Assembly: GCA_964527995.1 (NCBI GenBank)
Contig: CAZGRP010000012.1
Coordinates: 21,234 to 85,233 of the forward strand
Source of the DNA: CAZGRP01 sp964527995
GTDB lineage: Bacteria > Zhuqueibacterota > Zhuqueibacteria > Oceanimicrobiales > CAZGRP01
Direction of reading: 5' to 3'
DNA: 64,000 nt
Of the stretch, positions 19,153 to 29,178 are shown in pieces. Each line of letters opens with the position of its first letter. The stretch's first letter is position 1. Position numbers and translations under genes: made by a program. The notes under the pieces are model-generated. The model did not search any database. It saw only the letters and a list, made by a program, of their open reading frames with translations, and was not told where the DNA came from.

Positions 19153-20052
19153 TTACGCTTTTCCTGCGCGCTTTGCAAGATAGGCGAACAGGGCAAAATC
19201 AAGTGGCTTCGAGGTGTTCATCAGGGCATAGTCGACATGGCGCTCTCCGCAGCCACGACGAAGGGCTTCGAGATGCGCCTGAAGGTTGCGCAGGTAGTCG
19301 TCGCGCACCAGCTCGGGGATCGCCGTCACCTGCTGCGGTGTCTCCAGGTCGATGAAACGACTCAGGTTCCGAAACGGAAACGTCAGCTCGGCGTCGTCAA
19401 TGATGTGGAAGACGATGACGTCATGCCCCTGGAAGCGGAAGTGCTGCAGCGCCGCCAGGATGTCTTCCGGATCGTCGAGCAGATCCGAGATAAGGACGAT
19501 CAGTCCCTTCTTGTTGACCAGGTCCGCCACATGATGCAGTGGCTGGGATACGCGGGTTGTTTCACCTGCCTTCACCTTGTCGAGCGTGAGTAGCACATGG
19601 ATCAGGTGGCCCGGTTTGGCCCGCGCCGGGATGTAGTGCACCACCTTGTTGTCGAACGTGACCAGGCCGACACCGTCGCGCTGGTGTGCCATGAAATAGG
19701 CCAAAGAAGCCGCCAGATAGGAAGCGTATTCCAGCTTGTTGATCCGTGACGAGCCAAACGCCATCGAGGCACTGGTATCGAGCAAGATGTGGCAATTCAG
19801 GTTGGTCTCTTCCTCGAACTCTTTCACATAATAACGGTCGGAGCGTGCATAGACCTTCCAGTCGATGTGGCGGATGTCGTCCCCGGGGGCATACTGGCGA
19901 TACTCCGCGAACTCGACACTGAAGCCGCGGTATGGACTCTGGTGCAGGCCCGAAAGGAAGCCCTCGACTACGGTCCGGGCGCGCAGCTCCATGCTCGAAA
20001 TACGCGACAGGATGTCTGGATCAAGAAAGCGAAGTTGAGGTTGATCTTGCAT
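19153..20052 (-). CDS. DUF58 domain protein (MoxR partner)
   Basis: A 299-residue cytoplasmic protein of the DUF58 family, a VWA-like fold nearly always encoded next to MoxR ATPases. The family signature region DDIRHIDWKVYARSD (about 54-69) is present. A MIDAS-like DTSAS follows (about 91-95) and the third motif LISDLLDD lies near 168. There is no membrane helix or signal peptide. It follows the moxR gene by 55 bp. The known family role is loose: MoxR/DUF58/VWA sets are thought to act as ATP-driven chaperones that insert metals or activate partner proteins. The start codon has only a weak ribosome-binding site. Confidence 0.92.
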   Translation of the reverse strand: MQDQPQLRFLDPDILSRISSMELRARTVVEGFLSGLHQSPYRGFSVEFAEYRQYAPGDDIRHIDWKVYARSDRYYVKEFEEETNLNCHILLDTSASMAFGSSRINKLEYASYLAASLAYFMAHQRDGVGLVTFDNKVVHYIPARAKPGHLIHVLLTLDKVKAGETTRVSQPLHHVADLVNKKGLIVLISDLLDDPEDILAALQHFRFQGHDVIVFHIIDDAELTFPFRNLSRFIDLETPQQVTAIPELVRDDYLRNLQAHLEALRRGCGERHVDYALMNTSKPLDFALFAYLAKRAGKA

Positions 20053-20107
20053 GGCGTCCGGCGGTGATCCTTTGTTTGCTGCCCTTTGTGGCTATGGCTG
20101 CCGACCC

Positions 20108-21127
<1,020 letters not shown>

Positions 21128-21147
21128 GGCGTGTTGCCTTCCGTTTC

Positions 21148-21951
21148 TTAATGGGTGAGAGCGTAAACGATGTAGTTGATACCAAGCTTGTAGCCCAGGA
21201 CGGAGTAGGCGCTCGGGTAGCGGTAGTCCCCGGCGTGCTCCCAGGAGTCGCCGATATCGGTGTTGTGGTTGATGAGCACCATCAGCCTTCCCTGGTCATC
21301 AAAGACTCCACGGCAGTGCGGGTAGCGCCCCCCCTTTTCCCAGGTCTTGCCGCGCAGAATGCTGCCGAGTCCCGGCACCTGCGGGTACGACTCGAAGTCG
21401 TAGAAAGTGTGAAAGATCGGGTGCGAGGCAGGCAGATCGCGGATTTCCCGATCCGGGAACACCTTGCGGATCTGGGTAACGAAGTTACGCCATTCGCGCG
21501 TGCCGTGAAAGTCATCGACCATGAGGAAGCCGCCGCGCAGCAGCCACTCGCGCAAGACGCTGGCCTCTTCCTGCGACAGGCTCATGAAGCCCACTTCCAC
21601 GGCATAGGCAAAAGGATACTCGAACAGGCGCGGGTCGGTAATGGCCAGGTAGATCGCGTCGTCGGCCACCTTGATGTTGGTGGCACGGCGCAGCCCGCGG
21701 ATGAAGTTCTCTTCCGCAGTGGGCGCATCCACCATCCAGCTCGCCTCGCCGTAAAGACTGCGAAACCAGACATCCTCCCGGCCGGGCGTGTGGTACTTGA
21801 GCCGTACAAAGGTAAACTCGTCCGCCCAGGCGGTCTGTGACCGCGCTTCTCCGGCCAACAGCAGCACAGCCGCTGCCGCAAGCAGAAACAGTGACCGGCG
21901 CAGGCGGGACAACCCTGCGGCTAGGCGTGGTATACCTTCGAGAAAGATCAT
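21148..21951 (-). CDS. DUF4159 domain protein, copy 2
   Basis: About 267 residues, with a signal peptide (hydrophobic run LFLLAAAAVLLLAG) and a DUF4159 domain. That domain is an alpha/beta fold related to class I glutamine amidotransferases, found in MoxR/VWA operons. The ATG at 21951 shares one base with the TGA of the preceding gene (TGATG), which points to translational coupling. Upstream in-frame starts would overlap that gene and spoil the signal peptide. The core (LRRATNIKVADD, LREWLLRGGFLMVDDFHG, NHNTDIGDSWEH) matches its neighbour almost block for block, so the two arose by tandem duplication. Confidence 0.88.
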   Translation of the reverse strand: MIFLEGIPRLAAGLSRLRRSLFLLAAAAVLLLAGEARSQTAWADEFTFVRLKYHTPGREDVWFRSLYGEASWMVDAPTAEENFIRGLRRATNIKVADDAIYLAITDPRLFEYPFAYAVEVGFMSLSQEEASVLREWLLRGGFLMVDDFHGTREWRNFVTQIRKVFPDREIRDLPASHPIFHTFYDFESYPQVPGLGSILRGKTWEKGGRYPHCRGVFDDQGRLMVLINHNTDIGDSWEHAGDYRYPSAYSVLGYKLGINYIVYALTH

Positions 21952-22661
21952 CAATGGGTAAAAGCGTAAATCAGGTAGTTGATTCCAAGCTCGAACGATT
22001 CGGTGGAAAAATCTCCCAGACTCTCCGGCCACTCCCAGCCATCTCCGACATCGGTATTGAAGTTAACCAACACCATCATGCGATTGTGGTCGTCGAAGAT
22101 GCCGTAGTACCGCGGAATCAGATGCCAGTTGGGCCCCGGCCGGTAGAGATCAGTGACATCGAAGAAGATGTGGAAGATCGGGTGGTTTTTCGACAGTTGC
22201 GTGAGGCGATAATTGGGCAGGACCCGCTTCATTTCACTTCGAAAGTTCTGCAGCTCCACCGGGCCGCGAAAGTCATCGACGATGACAAAACCCCCGCGGA
22301 GCAGGTACTCCCGCAATCCCTTGACCTCAGCTTCGCTCAGCCGCATCCAGCCGACTTCGCACATATAGAGGAGCGGATACTCGAAGATGCGCTCGTCGCT
22401 GAGCGTCAGCACCTCGTAGTGATCGGCCACGCGGATGGAGGTCAGCAAATCCAACGCCTTGTAGAGGTTCTTCTCGGCGGTCGGGTAGTCGTGGGCCCAC
22501 AGCGGCGCGTTGGTCACGAAGGCAAAGTTGCGCAGGCCGTTTTCACGCCACTGGATGCGCACGAAGGTGAACTCGTCCGGGGCGCTGATCTGCGCGGCGG
22601 CCACAGTCGGCCACAGAAAGCCAACCACCATCAACACGCGGATTGGAAATGCGAGCGCCAT
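21951..22661 (-). CDS. DUF4159 domain protein, copy 1
   Basis: A 236-residue protein with a short signal peptide (VLMVVGFLWPTVAAAQ) and a DUF4159 domain covering the rest. Conserved blocks include LREYLLRGGFVIVDDFRG and VNFNTDVGDGWEWPE. It lies 7 bp after the TPR metallopeptidase gene and overlaps the second DUF4159 gene by one base. Both copies are predicted to be periplasmic, on the same side as the large VWA domains of this operon. No catalytic triad of an active amidotransferase is evident, so a binding role is more likely. Confidence 0.88.
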   Translation of the reverse strand: MALAFPIRVLMVVGFLWPTVAAAQISAPDEFTFVRIQWRENGLRNFAFVTNAPLWAHDYPTAEKNLYKALDLLTSIRVADHYEVLTLSDERIFEYPLLYMCEVGWMRLSEAEVKGLREYLLRGGFVIVDDFRGPVELQNFRSEMKRVLPNYRLTQLSKNHPIFHIFFDVTDLYRPGPNWHLIPRYYGIFDDHNRMMVLVNFNTDVGDGWEWPESLGDFSTESFELGINYLIYAFTH

Positions 22662-22668
22662 CTGCTCC

Positions 22669-25278
22669 TCACTTTGATTCGACGGTTTTCAAAAGCAATT
22701 CTTGTGCCTTCTCGAACTCAGGAGCGATCTCCAATGCCGCCAGCGCTTCCGCCTTGGCCTCGGAAACACGGCCGGCCGCCAGCAGAGCTCGTGCCAGGTC
22801 ATAGTGCGCCGTGGCTTTGTCCGCCGGTCCAGTGGCCAGAGCGCTGCGGAACTCACGAATGGCGAGCTCCGCCTTTCCCAGCCTGAGGTAAACATCCCCC
22901 AGCCGCCGGTGAACCTCGGGCTCGAAGGGCACGATGTAGATCGCTTTCTCCAGGGTCCTGGCCGCCTTTTGCCAGTCACCCCGTGCTCGGTAGAGATTAC
23001 CCAGTTTGCGGATTGTATCCACGTCTTTGCTTTGCAGATTCGTGTAGCGCTCCAGCATTTTCAACGCGCTGTCGGGCTGGCCTCGGCCCAGGTAGATCTC
23101 GGCCAGGAGCTGGTAGGCATTGTCCGAATCGGTATATCCGGGGAAGAGCTGAATGGCCCTGCGCAGCGGCGCAATGGCGTCCTCGCTGCGGCCAGCCCGA
23201 TGGAGGGCACGGCCATAGGCCAGATTGGCAAAAAAGTTGTTCGGCGACTTTTCGACGATGGCTGCCAGGGCCGAAAGCCGATCCTCGCCAGTGATCTTGA
23301 CCGGCTCGAATTTCGCCTCCGGGGACGCCAGCCGGCCGACGACCCACTTCCGGAAGTCGGCATCAAAGGCGTCTACGTCCTTCCCAAAGACTTTCTCAAT
23401 GGCCTCCCTCGTCGACTTTCCCTGGCGATAAGGCTCAAAGAGCGCCAGCAATTTCGACATGCCAAATCTTTCGACGATGTAGGCCACCACCTGCGATGCC
23501 TGGAAGTAGGACAGCGACACCTTGGCCGGGTCGTCCATGCGCATAAAGCCGGTATCCAGCTCCTTCAGCGGCAGCAGCTTGTCATTCCGCAACGCCATCA
23601 GGAAGGGCAAGTCGAGCCCCATGCGCCAGTCTGGATGACTGCGTGTCGTCTCATAGACCGAAATGCCCTCAGCCAGCCAGCGCGGGATGCGGTTCTCTGT
23701 CAATTGCAGGTGGATGACATGAACAAACTCATGCCACAACGTTTCGCCCCAGTTGAATCCGCCCTTGGGGCGCGCCCGTGGCGAGTCCATGGTGATGACT
23801 CTGCCGAAACTGATACCGAGGAACGCCTGCTGCCCTGGCAAACCGAAGCTGCGGACCGCGAAGTCGTCATGCTGCGGGTAGATTTCAATCAGCGTCTTCT
23901 CCGGCGGCTCGTAACCGTAACGCCGGGTCATTTCGGCATATGCCTTCTCGGCCAGGTCGGCGGCATACGGACCGAGAACGCCGGCGTCGTCCTTGTGAAT
24001 CCGTATACGAAAATGGGGCGTTTCAATGACCTTATAGTTGACAAAGTCATCGAACAGGCGCAGCAGGTTGCCGATGTAGACGTTGAAGCGATCGTTGGCA
24101 AAAGCCAGTTCCAGCTCCTGCAGGGCTTCATTTTCGCGTCCCAGGCGCGATAGACTGATGCCCAACCCGGCGTGAGCTGCCCAGTTCTCAGGGTCGAGGC
24201 TGATGGCGCGGCGGTACCAGTCGACCGACTCTTTGAACAGATAGCGCCGGGCGTCGGCTTCACCTAAGCGGTAGTAGACGCCGCTGTAATGCGGGTTGAT
24301 CTGCAGCACTCGCTCGATTTCGGCGTCGCGGCGGGCCGCCTCACCCTTCAGGTGGTAAGCCACCGCCCGCAACGTCAGAGTTGGAAGCGAATTCGGGTTG
24401 ACCCGGAGGGCCTTTGCCAGCTTTCGCAGGCCTTCGTCGTACTCACCGGTCAGAATCGACAGCTCGGCATCAAAGTCGAGGGCCGGTACGAGCTTTGGGT
24501 TGATTTTCAGCGCCGTCTCGATGCCGGTACGTGCCGCCGTCAGGCTGCGTTGGACCAGCACGCGTGCCATTCCCAGGTGTGCTGCGGCAGCTCGCGGATT
24601 GATCCTGAGGGCGTCTTCGTAGGTGCTGCGGGCGTCGGGAACGTTGTATTTCGTCTGAAAAAGATCTCCCCAGTCGACCAGGGCCTGCCAGAGCGTCGAG
24701 TCGAGCCGCGTTGCCTGATCGAAAAGCCGGTTGGCCTGGTGAAAACGACCCAGCCAGACGGCGGCTTTGGCGGCCAGGTAGAGGCGCTCCGCCGTGACAT
24801 ACCTGGCCTGCGGCAAGTCAAGCAGCGGTTCCAGCAGACGCCTTGCCTCTTGCTTGCGGCCCCAAATCAACAGGTGACGGCCGTAGTAGAACCGAGCACG
24901 GACATTCGTTGGCGCGCCAGCCAGGGCTGCCTCGTAGGAGGCGCGGGCGGCGGCATAGCGTCCCAGAAGCTCCTGAACGCGCCCCTGTTCGGCGAGTAGG
25001 TCGGGCTGACCGGGGATCTTTTTGAGTCCCTCGCTGCAGACCCGCAGGGCTTTGTCGTAGTCACCGACTTCGCTGAGCGCTTGGCTTTCAGCAACATAGG
25101 AGGGTGCGAAGCGCGGGTTGCTGCGGCGGGACTTCTGGAAACGCCGGGCCGCTTCCGCGTAGTCACCACGGCGAAAGGAGGCAAGGCCGGACTGGTAGGT
25201 GGGATTTTGGGCGAAAACGACCTCTGCGCCCAGGAACCCGAGCAGTGCCAGGACGAAGCTGAAAACGACCCTTCTCAA
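22669..25278 (-). CDS. secreted TPR protein with MA-family metallopeptidase domain
   Basis: An 869-residue protein with a signal peptide (FSFVLALLGFLGAEVVFAQ). A long TPR solenoid (about 25-420) leads to a gluzincin-type peptidase domain with HEFVH (His516, Glu517, His520) and the downstream WLAEGISVYE glutamate. A second TPR block runs from about 670 to 860. The initiation codon appears to be TTG, with GGAG 7 nt upstream; the nearby ATG is out of frame. It is the first gene of the MoxR operon, behind the promoter at 25384-25412. The zinc-binding residues are intact, so it may be an active protease, with the TPRs docking partners. Confidence 0.88.
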   Translation of the reverse strand: MRRVVFSFVLALLGFLGAEVVFAQNPTYQSGLASFRRGDYAEAARRFQKSRRSNPRFAPSYVAESQALSEVGDYDKALRVCSEGLKKIPGQPDLLAEQGRVQELLGRYAAARASYEAALAGAPTNVRARFYYGRHLLIWGRKQEARRLLEPLLDLPQARYVTAERLYLAAKAAVWLGRFHQANRLFDQATRLDSTLWQALVDWGDLFQTKYNVPDARSTYEDALRINPRAAAAHLGMARVLVQRSLTAARTGIETALKINPKLVPALDFDAELSILTGEYDEGLRKLAKALRVNPNSLPTLTLRAVAYHLKGEAARRDAEIERVLQINPHYSGVYYRLGEADARRYLFKESVDWYRRAISLDPENWAAHAGLGISLSRLGRENEALQELELAFANDRFNVYIGNLLRLFDDFVNYKVIETPHFRIRIHKDDAGVLGPYAADLAEKAYAEMTRRYGYEPPEKTLIEIYPQHDDFAVRSFGLPGQQAFLGISFGRVITMDSPRARPKGGFNWGETLWHEFVHVIHLQLTENRIPRWLAEGISVYETTRSHPDWRMGLDLPFLMALRNDKLLPLKELDTGFMRMDDPAKVSLSYFQASQVVAYIVERFGMSKLLALFEPYRQGKSTREAIEKVFGKDVDAFDADFRKWVVGRLASPEAKFEPVKITGEDRLSALAAIVEKSPNNFFANLAYGRALHRAGRSEDAIAPLRRAIQLFPGYTDSDNAYQLLAEIYLGRGQPDSALKMLERYTNLQSKDVDTIRKLGNLYRARGDWQKAARTLEKAIYIVPFEPEVHRRLGDVYLRLGKAELAIREFRSALATGPADKATAHYDLARALLAAGRVSEAKAEALAALEIAPEFEKAQELLLKTVESK

Positions 25279-25383
25279 ACCTCATCTCCTTGCGGGAACC
25301 ACCGTCGTTGTCCTTGTTATACGCCGGCCACAGAGACAAAATTCCCGCACGGTCAGAAAACTTTTTGTGCTCCCGATGGTCTT

Positions 25384-25412
25384 AATATACGAGCATCCAG
25401 GCTGGTTTACAA
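25384..25412 (-). promoter_or_regulatory. sigma-70 type promoter for the MoxR/VWA operon
   Basis: On the minus strand TTGTAA (25412-25407) is followed after 17 nt by TATATT (25389-25384). The TTG start of the TPR metallopeptidase is about 105 nt downstream. The 187-bp space to the divergent PDZ gene is otherwise featureless. Confidence 0.6.
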
Positions 25413-25465
25413 TCATTTTTTCGCATCGGTATGGACCCACAAAAGCGGCAGTTGGAGGTGAAACG

Positions 25466-26455
25466 ATGAGAAAGCTGAGACCCGTCGGAGTGTTGCTTCT
25501 GATCGTCGGCGCCGCCCTGCTGGTCGCCTTGCGCAGTGATGAAGCGTTCGCGACCAGGCAGACCGATCCCGACAGAGATGCATGGCTCGGCGTCTACCTG
25601 CAAGACCTGACCGACGCCATGCGTGAGGCCTTGCATATCGAGTCGGATGTGGGTGTCCTGGTCAGCGATGTCGTCAAGGACAGCCCGGCTGAAAAAGCCG
25701 GCCTGAAAGTCGGCGACGTGATCGTCGAGTTCGACGGCCGCCGCATCGAGGAGGCGGACGACCTCGTGCGGGCGGTGCGCCGCTCGGATCCGGGTGACAA
25801 GGTGAAGGTCGTCATCATCCGAGACGGCAAGCGACGTACGCTGACGGTGGAGTTGGGTGAGAAGCCGCGTCGGCGACGGCGTGTCTACGGCGGTGCTTGG
25901 GGAGACTGGCGTTCCTTTGTTCGAGTTTTCGCCGCACCAGACCGTCTCGGAATCGAACTGGCCGAGTTGAACCCCGAGCTGGCGGCCTATTTCGACGTCG
26001 AAGAGGGGGCGCTGATCCTCGAGGTGGAGGAGGACAGCCCGGCGGACAGAGCCGGCCTGCAGCCGGGCGACGTGATCGTGGCCATCGAGGGGGAAAAAGT
26101 CCGCGATCCGGAGGATGTCACCGACATCTTGAGCGATTACGGCCGCGGCGACAAGGTGGAAATCGAGATCGTGCGGCATGGCAAGCACAAGAAGGTTACG
26201 GCCGAGCTGAGCGGCAGGCGGCGCTGGCGCCGGCGCTACGGGGACTTCCCCGGCCTGTTCTACTTCTTCCAGATTCCGGACTCCCGCCGTGGCGACGGCT
26301 GGGATTGGAACTGGGACTGGGATTGGGGCCGGGGCCGCGGCTGGCAGCTGTGGCGCATACCGCCCAAGCCCGGCGTCAGGGACGAAGTGATCCGGATGTT
26401 CCGTGGTGAGCAGCGACCGGAAGGGGCAATAATCCACATCCGTGAAGCGTTGTAG
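25466..26455 (+). CDS. two-PDZ periplasmic protein with Trp/Asp-rich tail
   Basis: About 329 residues with an uncleaved or cleaved N-terminal signal (VGVLLLIVGAALLVAL). The ATG at 25466 follows GGAGGTG by 5 nt, which rules out longer starts. Two PDZ domains lie at about 40-125 and 160-245, each with the carboxylate-binding GVYL/GIEL-type strand and the SPAEKAGL/SPADRAGL turn. There is no serine-protease domain, unlike DegP. The tail after residue 255 is odd: WDWNWDWDWGRGRGW, an alternating Trp/Asp/Asn run followed by a basic/Pro segment. It may be a PDZ adaptor for envelope proteolysis. It is transcribed divergently from the MoxR operon. Confidence 0.88.
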   Translation: MRKLRPVGVLLLIVGAALLVALRSDEAFATRQTDPDRDAWLGVYLQDLTDAMREALHIESDVGVLVSDVVKDSPAEKAGLKVGDVIVEFDGRRIEEADDLVRAVRRSDPGDKVKVVIIRDGKRRTLTVELGEKPRRRRRVYGGAWGDWRSFVRVFAAPDRLGIELAELNPELAAYFDVEEGALILEVEEDSPADRAGLQPGDVIVAIEGEKVRDPEDVTDILSDYGRGDKVEIEIVRHGKHKKVTAELSGRRRWRRRYGDFPGLFYFFQIPDSRRGDGWDWNWDWDWGRGRGWQLWRIPPKPGVRDEVIRMFRGEQRPEGAIIHIREAL

Positions 26456-26575
26456 TCGAAGAAGGCCGTTCGCGCGGTAGTAAGGCCATTCTCCAGCCGC
26501 GCCGGTCGAGAGCTGAACGGCCCCGGATGGACTCTCGGCATTACATACCAAACCAAGGCTTCTTTTGGAAGACAT

Positions 26576-27355
26576 ATGCGTCTTTCCTCCGCAATCACCC
26601 TCATGCTGCTCGTGCTCGCTCCACCGGTTTTCGCCCGGGGCGACACGAGCAGTTTTTCACATGCAGCTTTTGACTCCGTGCTTGCGCGCCATGTGCACAA
26701 CGGCTGGGTGGATTACCGCGGTCTTCGAAACGATACCGCCTTCTGGGCCTATCTCGACGATCTCCGCCGGGCTCGGCCGCAGATGTTGCCCTCGCGGGAG
26801 CACCGTTTTGCCTTCTGGATCAACGCCTACAACGCGCTGACCCTCAAGGGTGTCCTGGATCACTACCCGCTGAGATCAGTGCGCGACGTGCCCGGATTCT
26901 TCGACAGCATCACCTATCGCGTCGCCGGCAGACAACTCACTCTCGACGACATCGAAAAGGGCATCATCCGGGAACAGTTCCGCGACCCTCGCTATCACAT
27001 CGCCCTTGTCTGTGCTGCCCGCGGTTGTCCACCGCTGAAACCATGGGCCTACGACGCCGACAAACTCGATGCCCAGCTGGATCGGGCGACGCGTGCCTTC
27101 TTGCGTGACCCCGAGAAAAACAGGCTCGACCGCCGGACCGGCACACTCTACCTGTCTCAGATCTTCAACTGGTATCGGCCAGAGTTTGAAGCCGCTGCCG
27201 GTTCAGTGCTGGATTTCGTTCTCCCCTACCTGTCGAAACAGGATCAAGCCTACCTTCGCCAAAACCGCACGCAGGTACAAATTGAATTCCTCGAGTACGA
27301 CTGGCGTTTGAACGAGCCTGACAGTGGAAGTCAGGAATTGGGAAACAGAGAATAG
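26576..27355 (+). CDS. secreted DUF547 domain protein
   Basis: A 259-residue protein with a signal peptide (LMLLVLAPPVFARG). The DUF547 domain follows, with HRFAFWINAYNALTL, the CAARGCPPL cysteine pair and the YLSQIFNWY block. The family is widespread in secreted proteins, distantly related to cysteine-protease/transglutaminase folds, and of unknown substrate. GGAAG stands 4 nt before the ATG. The last dozen codons (DSGSQELGNRE) lie in an AATTGGGAA-type simple repeat, so the original stop was probably a little upstream and the tail was captured from the repeat. Confidence 0.9.
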   Translation: MRLSSAITLMLLVLAPPVFARGDTSSFSHAAFDSVLARHVHNGWVDYRGLRNDTAFWAYLDDLRRARPQMLPSREHRFAFWINAYNALTLKGVLDHYPLRSVRDVPGFFDSITYRVAGRQLTLDDIEKGIIREQFRDPRYHIALVCAARGCPPLKPWAYDADKLDAQLDRATRAFLRDPEKNRLDRRTGTLYLSQIFNWYRPEFEAAAGSVLDFVLPYLSKQDQAYLRQNRTQVQIEFLEYDWRLNEPDSGSQELGNRE

Positions 27356-27498
27356 GAATTGGGTCATCCGCCCACGTACATGGATTGCATCCATGGACGC
27401 CGGTTGAATGGGGGAACTCTGTCGCCTGCGGGGTGGATCTTTGTGCTTGATTCTCCGCCGCCAAATGCTTATTTTGGATGCCGAATTCGAGGAGATCT

Positions 27499-28497
27499 AT
27501 GACGTCACTTTCTGCGAAACGGACCGACGAACTTCTCGGTGCCTTCCAGCACCGGCGCATCATCGTGTTCGGCGATCTGATGCTCGACCGCTATCTGTGG
27601 GGGAGCGTGGCCCGGATCTCGCCGGAGGCACCGGTACCCGTGGTCGAGGTGCAGTCGGAGTCGGAGCGCCTCGGAGGGGCGGCCAACGTGGCCCACAACG
27701 TTCTGTCTCTGGGTGCCGAGGCCATACCGGTCGGGGTGGTCGGCAGCGACACCATGGGGGAGAATCTGCGCCGTATCATGCGCCAGAACGGCTTCCCGGT
27801 AGAGGGCATCCTGGTGGACCCGAGGCGGCCGACGACGGTGAAGACGCGCGTCATCGCCCACAACCAGCATGTCGTGCGTTTCGACCATGAAGGCCGCACG
27901 CCTATCGATGAAGAGGCACAGCAGAGGATTCTAGCGCTCCTTTCCGACCTCATCCCCTCGGCCGATGCCGTCCTGGTGGAGGATTACAACAAGGGGCTGA
28001 TCGTCACCCCGGTAATTCACGAAGTGCGCCGACTCTGCTCCCGCCACGGAAAGATTCTCACCGTCGATCCGAAGTTCGACCACTTCTTTGAATACGAAGA
28101 GGCGACCCTGTTCAAGCCGAACCGCAAGGAGACCGAGGCGATCCTCGGCATGAAACTGGAGACCGACGAGGCGGTGCGTCGAGCCGGGGCGGTGCTGCTC
28201 GATCGCCTGCGCCCCGAGAATTTGTTGATCACGCTCGGAGAGCGCGGTATGATGCTCTTCGAGCGCGGAGACGACCGTGTTACCCACGTACCGACCCGGG
28301 CACGAAAGATCCATGATGTGTCCGGCGCCGGAGACACGGTGATCAGCACGATTACGGTGGCGCTGGCTGCCGGAGCGTCGGTGCTCGAAGCCGCGACGTT
28401 GGCCAACTACGCCGCCGGCGTCGTCTGCGGCGAGGTCGGCATCGTCCCCATCGACCGGGAGAAGCTGCGCCAGGCCGTTGTCGCTGGAGAGAGCTAA
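27499..28497 (+). CDS. rfaE1: D-glycero-beta-D-manno-heptose-7-phosphate kinase
   Basis: This 332-residue PfkB-family kinase phosphorylates heptose 7-phosphate at C1 in ADP-heptose synthesis for LPS core. The motifs are clear: the sugar-binding GGAANVAHNVLSLG near the N-terminus, NRKE before the ATP site, and the PfkB signature DVSGAGDTVIST with its catalytic Asp near residue 275. GAGGAG precedes the ATG at 27499 by 5 nt, better than the in-frame ATG seven codons upstream. It is the stand-alone counterpart of the E. coli HldE kinase domain; the adenylyltransferase is the next gene. Its presence argues for a heptose-containing LPS and thus a Gram-negative host. Confidence 0.95.
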   Translation: MTSLSAKRTDELLGAFQHRRIIVFGDLMLDRYLWGSVARISPEAPVPVVEVQSESERLGGAANVAHNVLSLGAEAIPVGVVGSDTMGENLRRIMRQNGFPVEGILVDPRRPTTVKTRVIAHNQHVVRFDHEGRTPIDEEAQQRILALLSDLIPSADAVLVEDYNKGLIVTPVIHEVRRLCSRHGKILTVDPKFDHFFEYEEATLFKPNRKETEAILGMKLETDEAVRRAGAVLLDRLRPENLLITLGERGMMLFERGDDRVTHVPTRARKIHDVSGAGDTVISTITVALAAGASVLEAATLANYAAGVVCGEVGIVPIDREKLRQAVVAGES

Positions 28498-28560
28498 GGG
28501 GGGCCACCGAGGGCACAGGGTTCTCATTAGCCCGTATCATTGCACATAGTCCTTCGGATT

Positions 28561-28643
28561 GTTGGAGCGATGGAGCCCTGGAGCAACGGAGTAACCCGCG
28601 TCAAAGCACACCACTCCATTGCTCCAGTTCTCCAGGCTCAGCG
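28561..28643. repeat. snap-back repeat between rfaE1 and rfaE2
   Basis: The left arm (28563-28592, words TGGAGC and GGAGCAACGGAGT) and the right arm (28613-28642, words CACTCCATTGCTCC and TCTCCAGGCTC) are imperfect reverse complements separated by about 20 bp. It could fold into one long hairpin in the mRNA between two genes of the same pathway. No ORF is supported in the gap. Confidence 0.5.
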
Positions 28644-28698
28644 AGATCTGTGCTCCCCCCTGACCTCCATGGTCCGTAATTACGTCAGTGGAAGAAAT

Positions 28699-29178
28699 AT
28701 GGGACGCGTTGTTGAGTTGGACGAGCTGGAGTCGATCCGCAAGGAGGCGCGGCACTACGGTTTGGGCGTGGTCTTCACCAACGGCTGCTTCGATTTACTC
28801 CACCGCGGCCATGTGGAGTACCTGCAGAAGGCGCGCCAGCTCGGCGATGTGCTCATCGTCGGCCTCAACTCCGACCGCTCGGTGGAGAAGCTCAAAGGCA
28901 GAGGTCGTCCCATAGTGCCCGCGGAGGATCGGGCTGCGGTGCTGGCCGCCCTCGAGTGCGTGGACTACGTGGTGCTTTTCGACGAAGACACGCCGGCCCG
29001 TCTGATCGAGGCCCTGAAGCCCGACATCCTTGTGAAGGGTTCGGACTACGACCTCGAGCAAATCGTCGGCCGGGATGTCGTCGAAGCCAGCGGCGGCCGC
29101 GTCGAAACCATCGAACTGGTCCCGGACCGATCCACCTCGAAGATCATTCAGACCATCCTGCAGCGTTTTGGCCGATAA
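28699..29178 (+). CDS. rfaE2: D-glycero-beta-D-manno-heptose 1-phosphate adenylyltransferase
   Basis: A 159-residue cytidylyltransferase-fold enzyme that makes ADP-D-glycero-D-manno-heptose from heptose 1-phosphate and ATP. The nucleotide-binding GCFDLLHRGHVEYL (HxGH motif) lies at about 30-43 and the second motif DRSTSKII near the C-terminus. Length is typical for the stand-alone enzyme, as with the separate kinase next door. The ATG at 28699 gives that length; GGAAG lies 4 nt upstream. The stop overlaps the probable start of the PHP gene by 11 bp. Confidence 0.95.
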   Translation: MGRVVELDELESIRKEARHYGLGVVFTNGCFDLLHRGHVEYLQKARQLGDVLIVGLNSDRSVEKLKGRGRPIVPAEDRAAVLAALECVDYVVLFDEDTPARLIEALKPDILVKGSDYDLEQIVGRDVVEASGGRVETIELVPDRSTSKIIQTILQRFGR

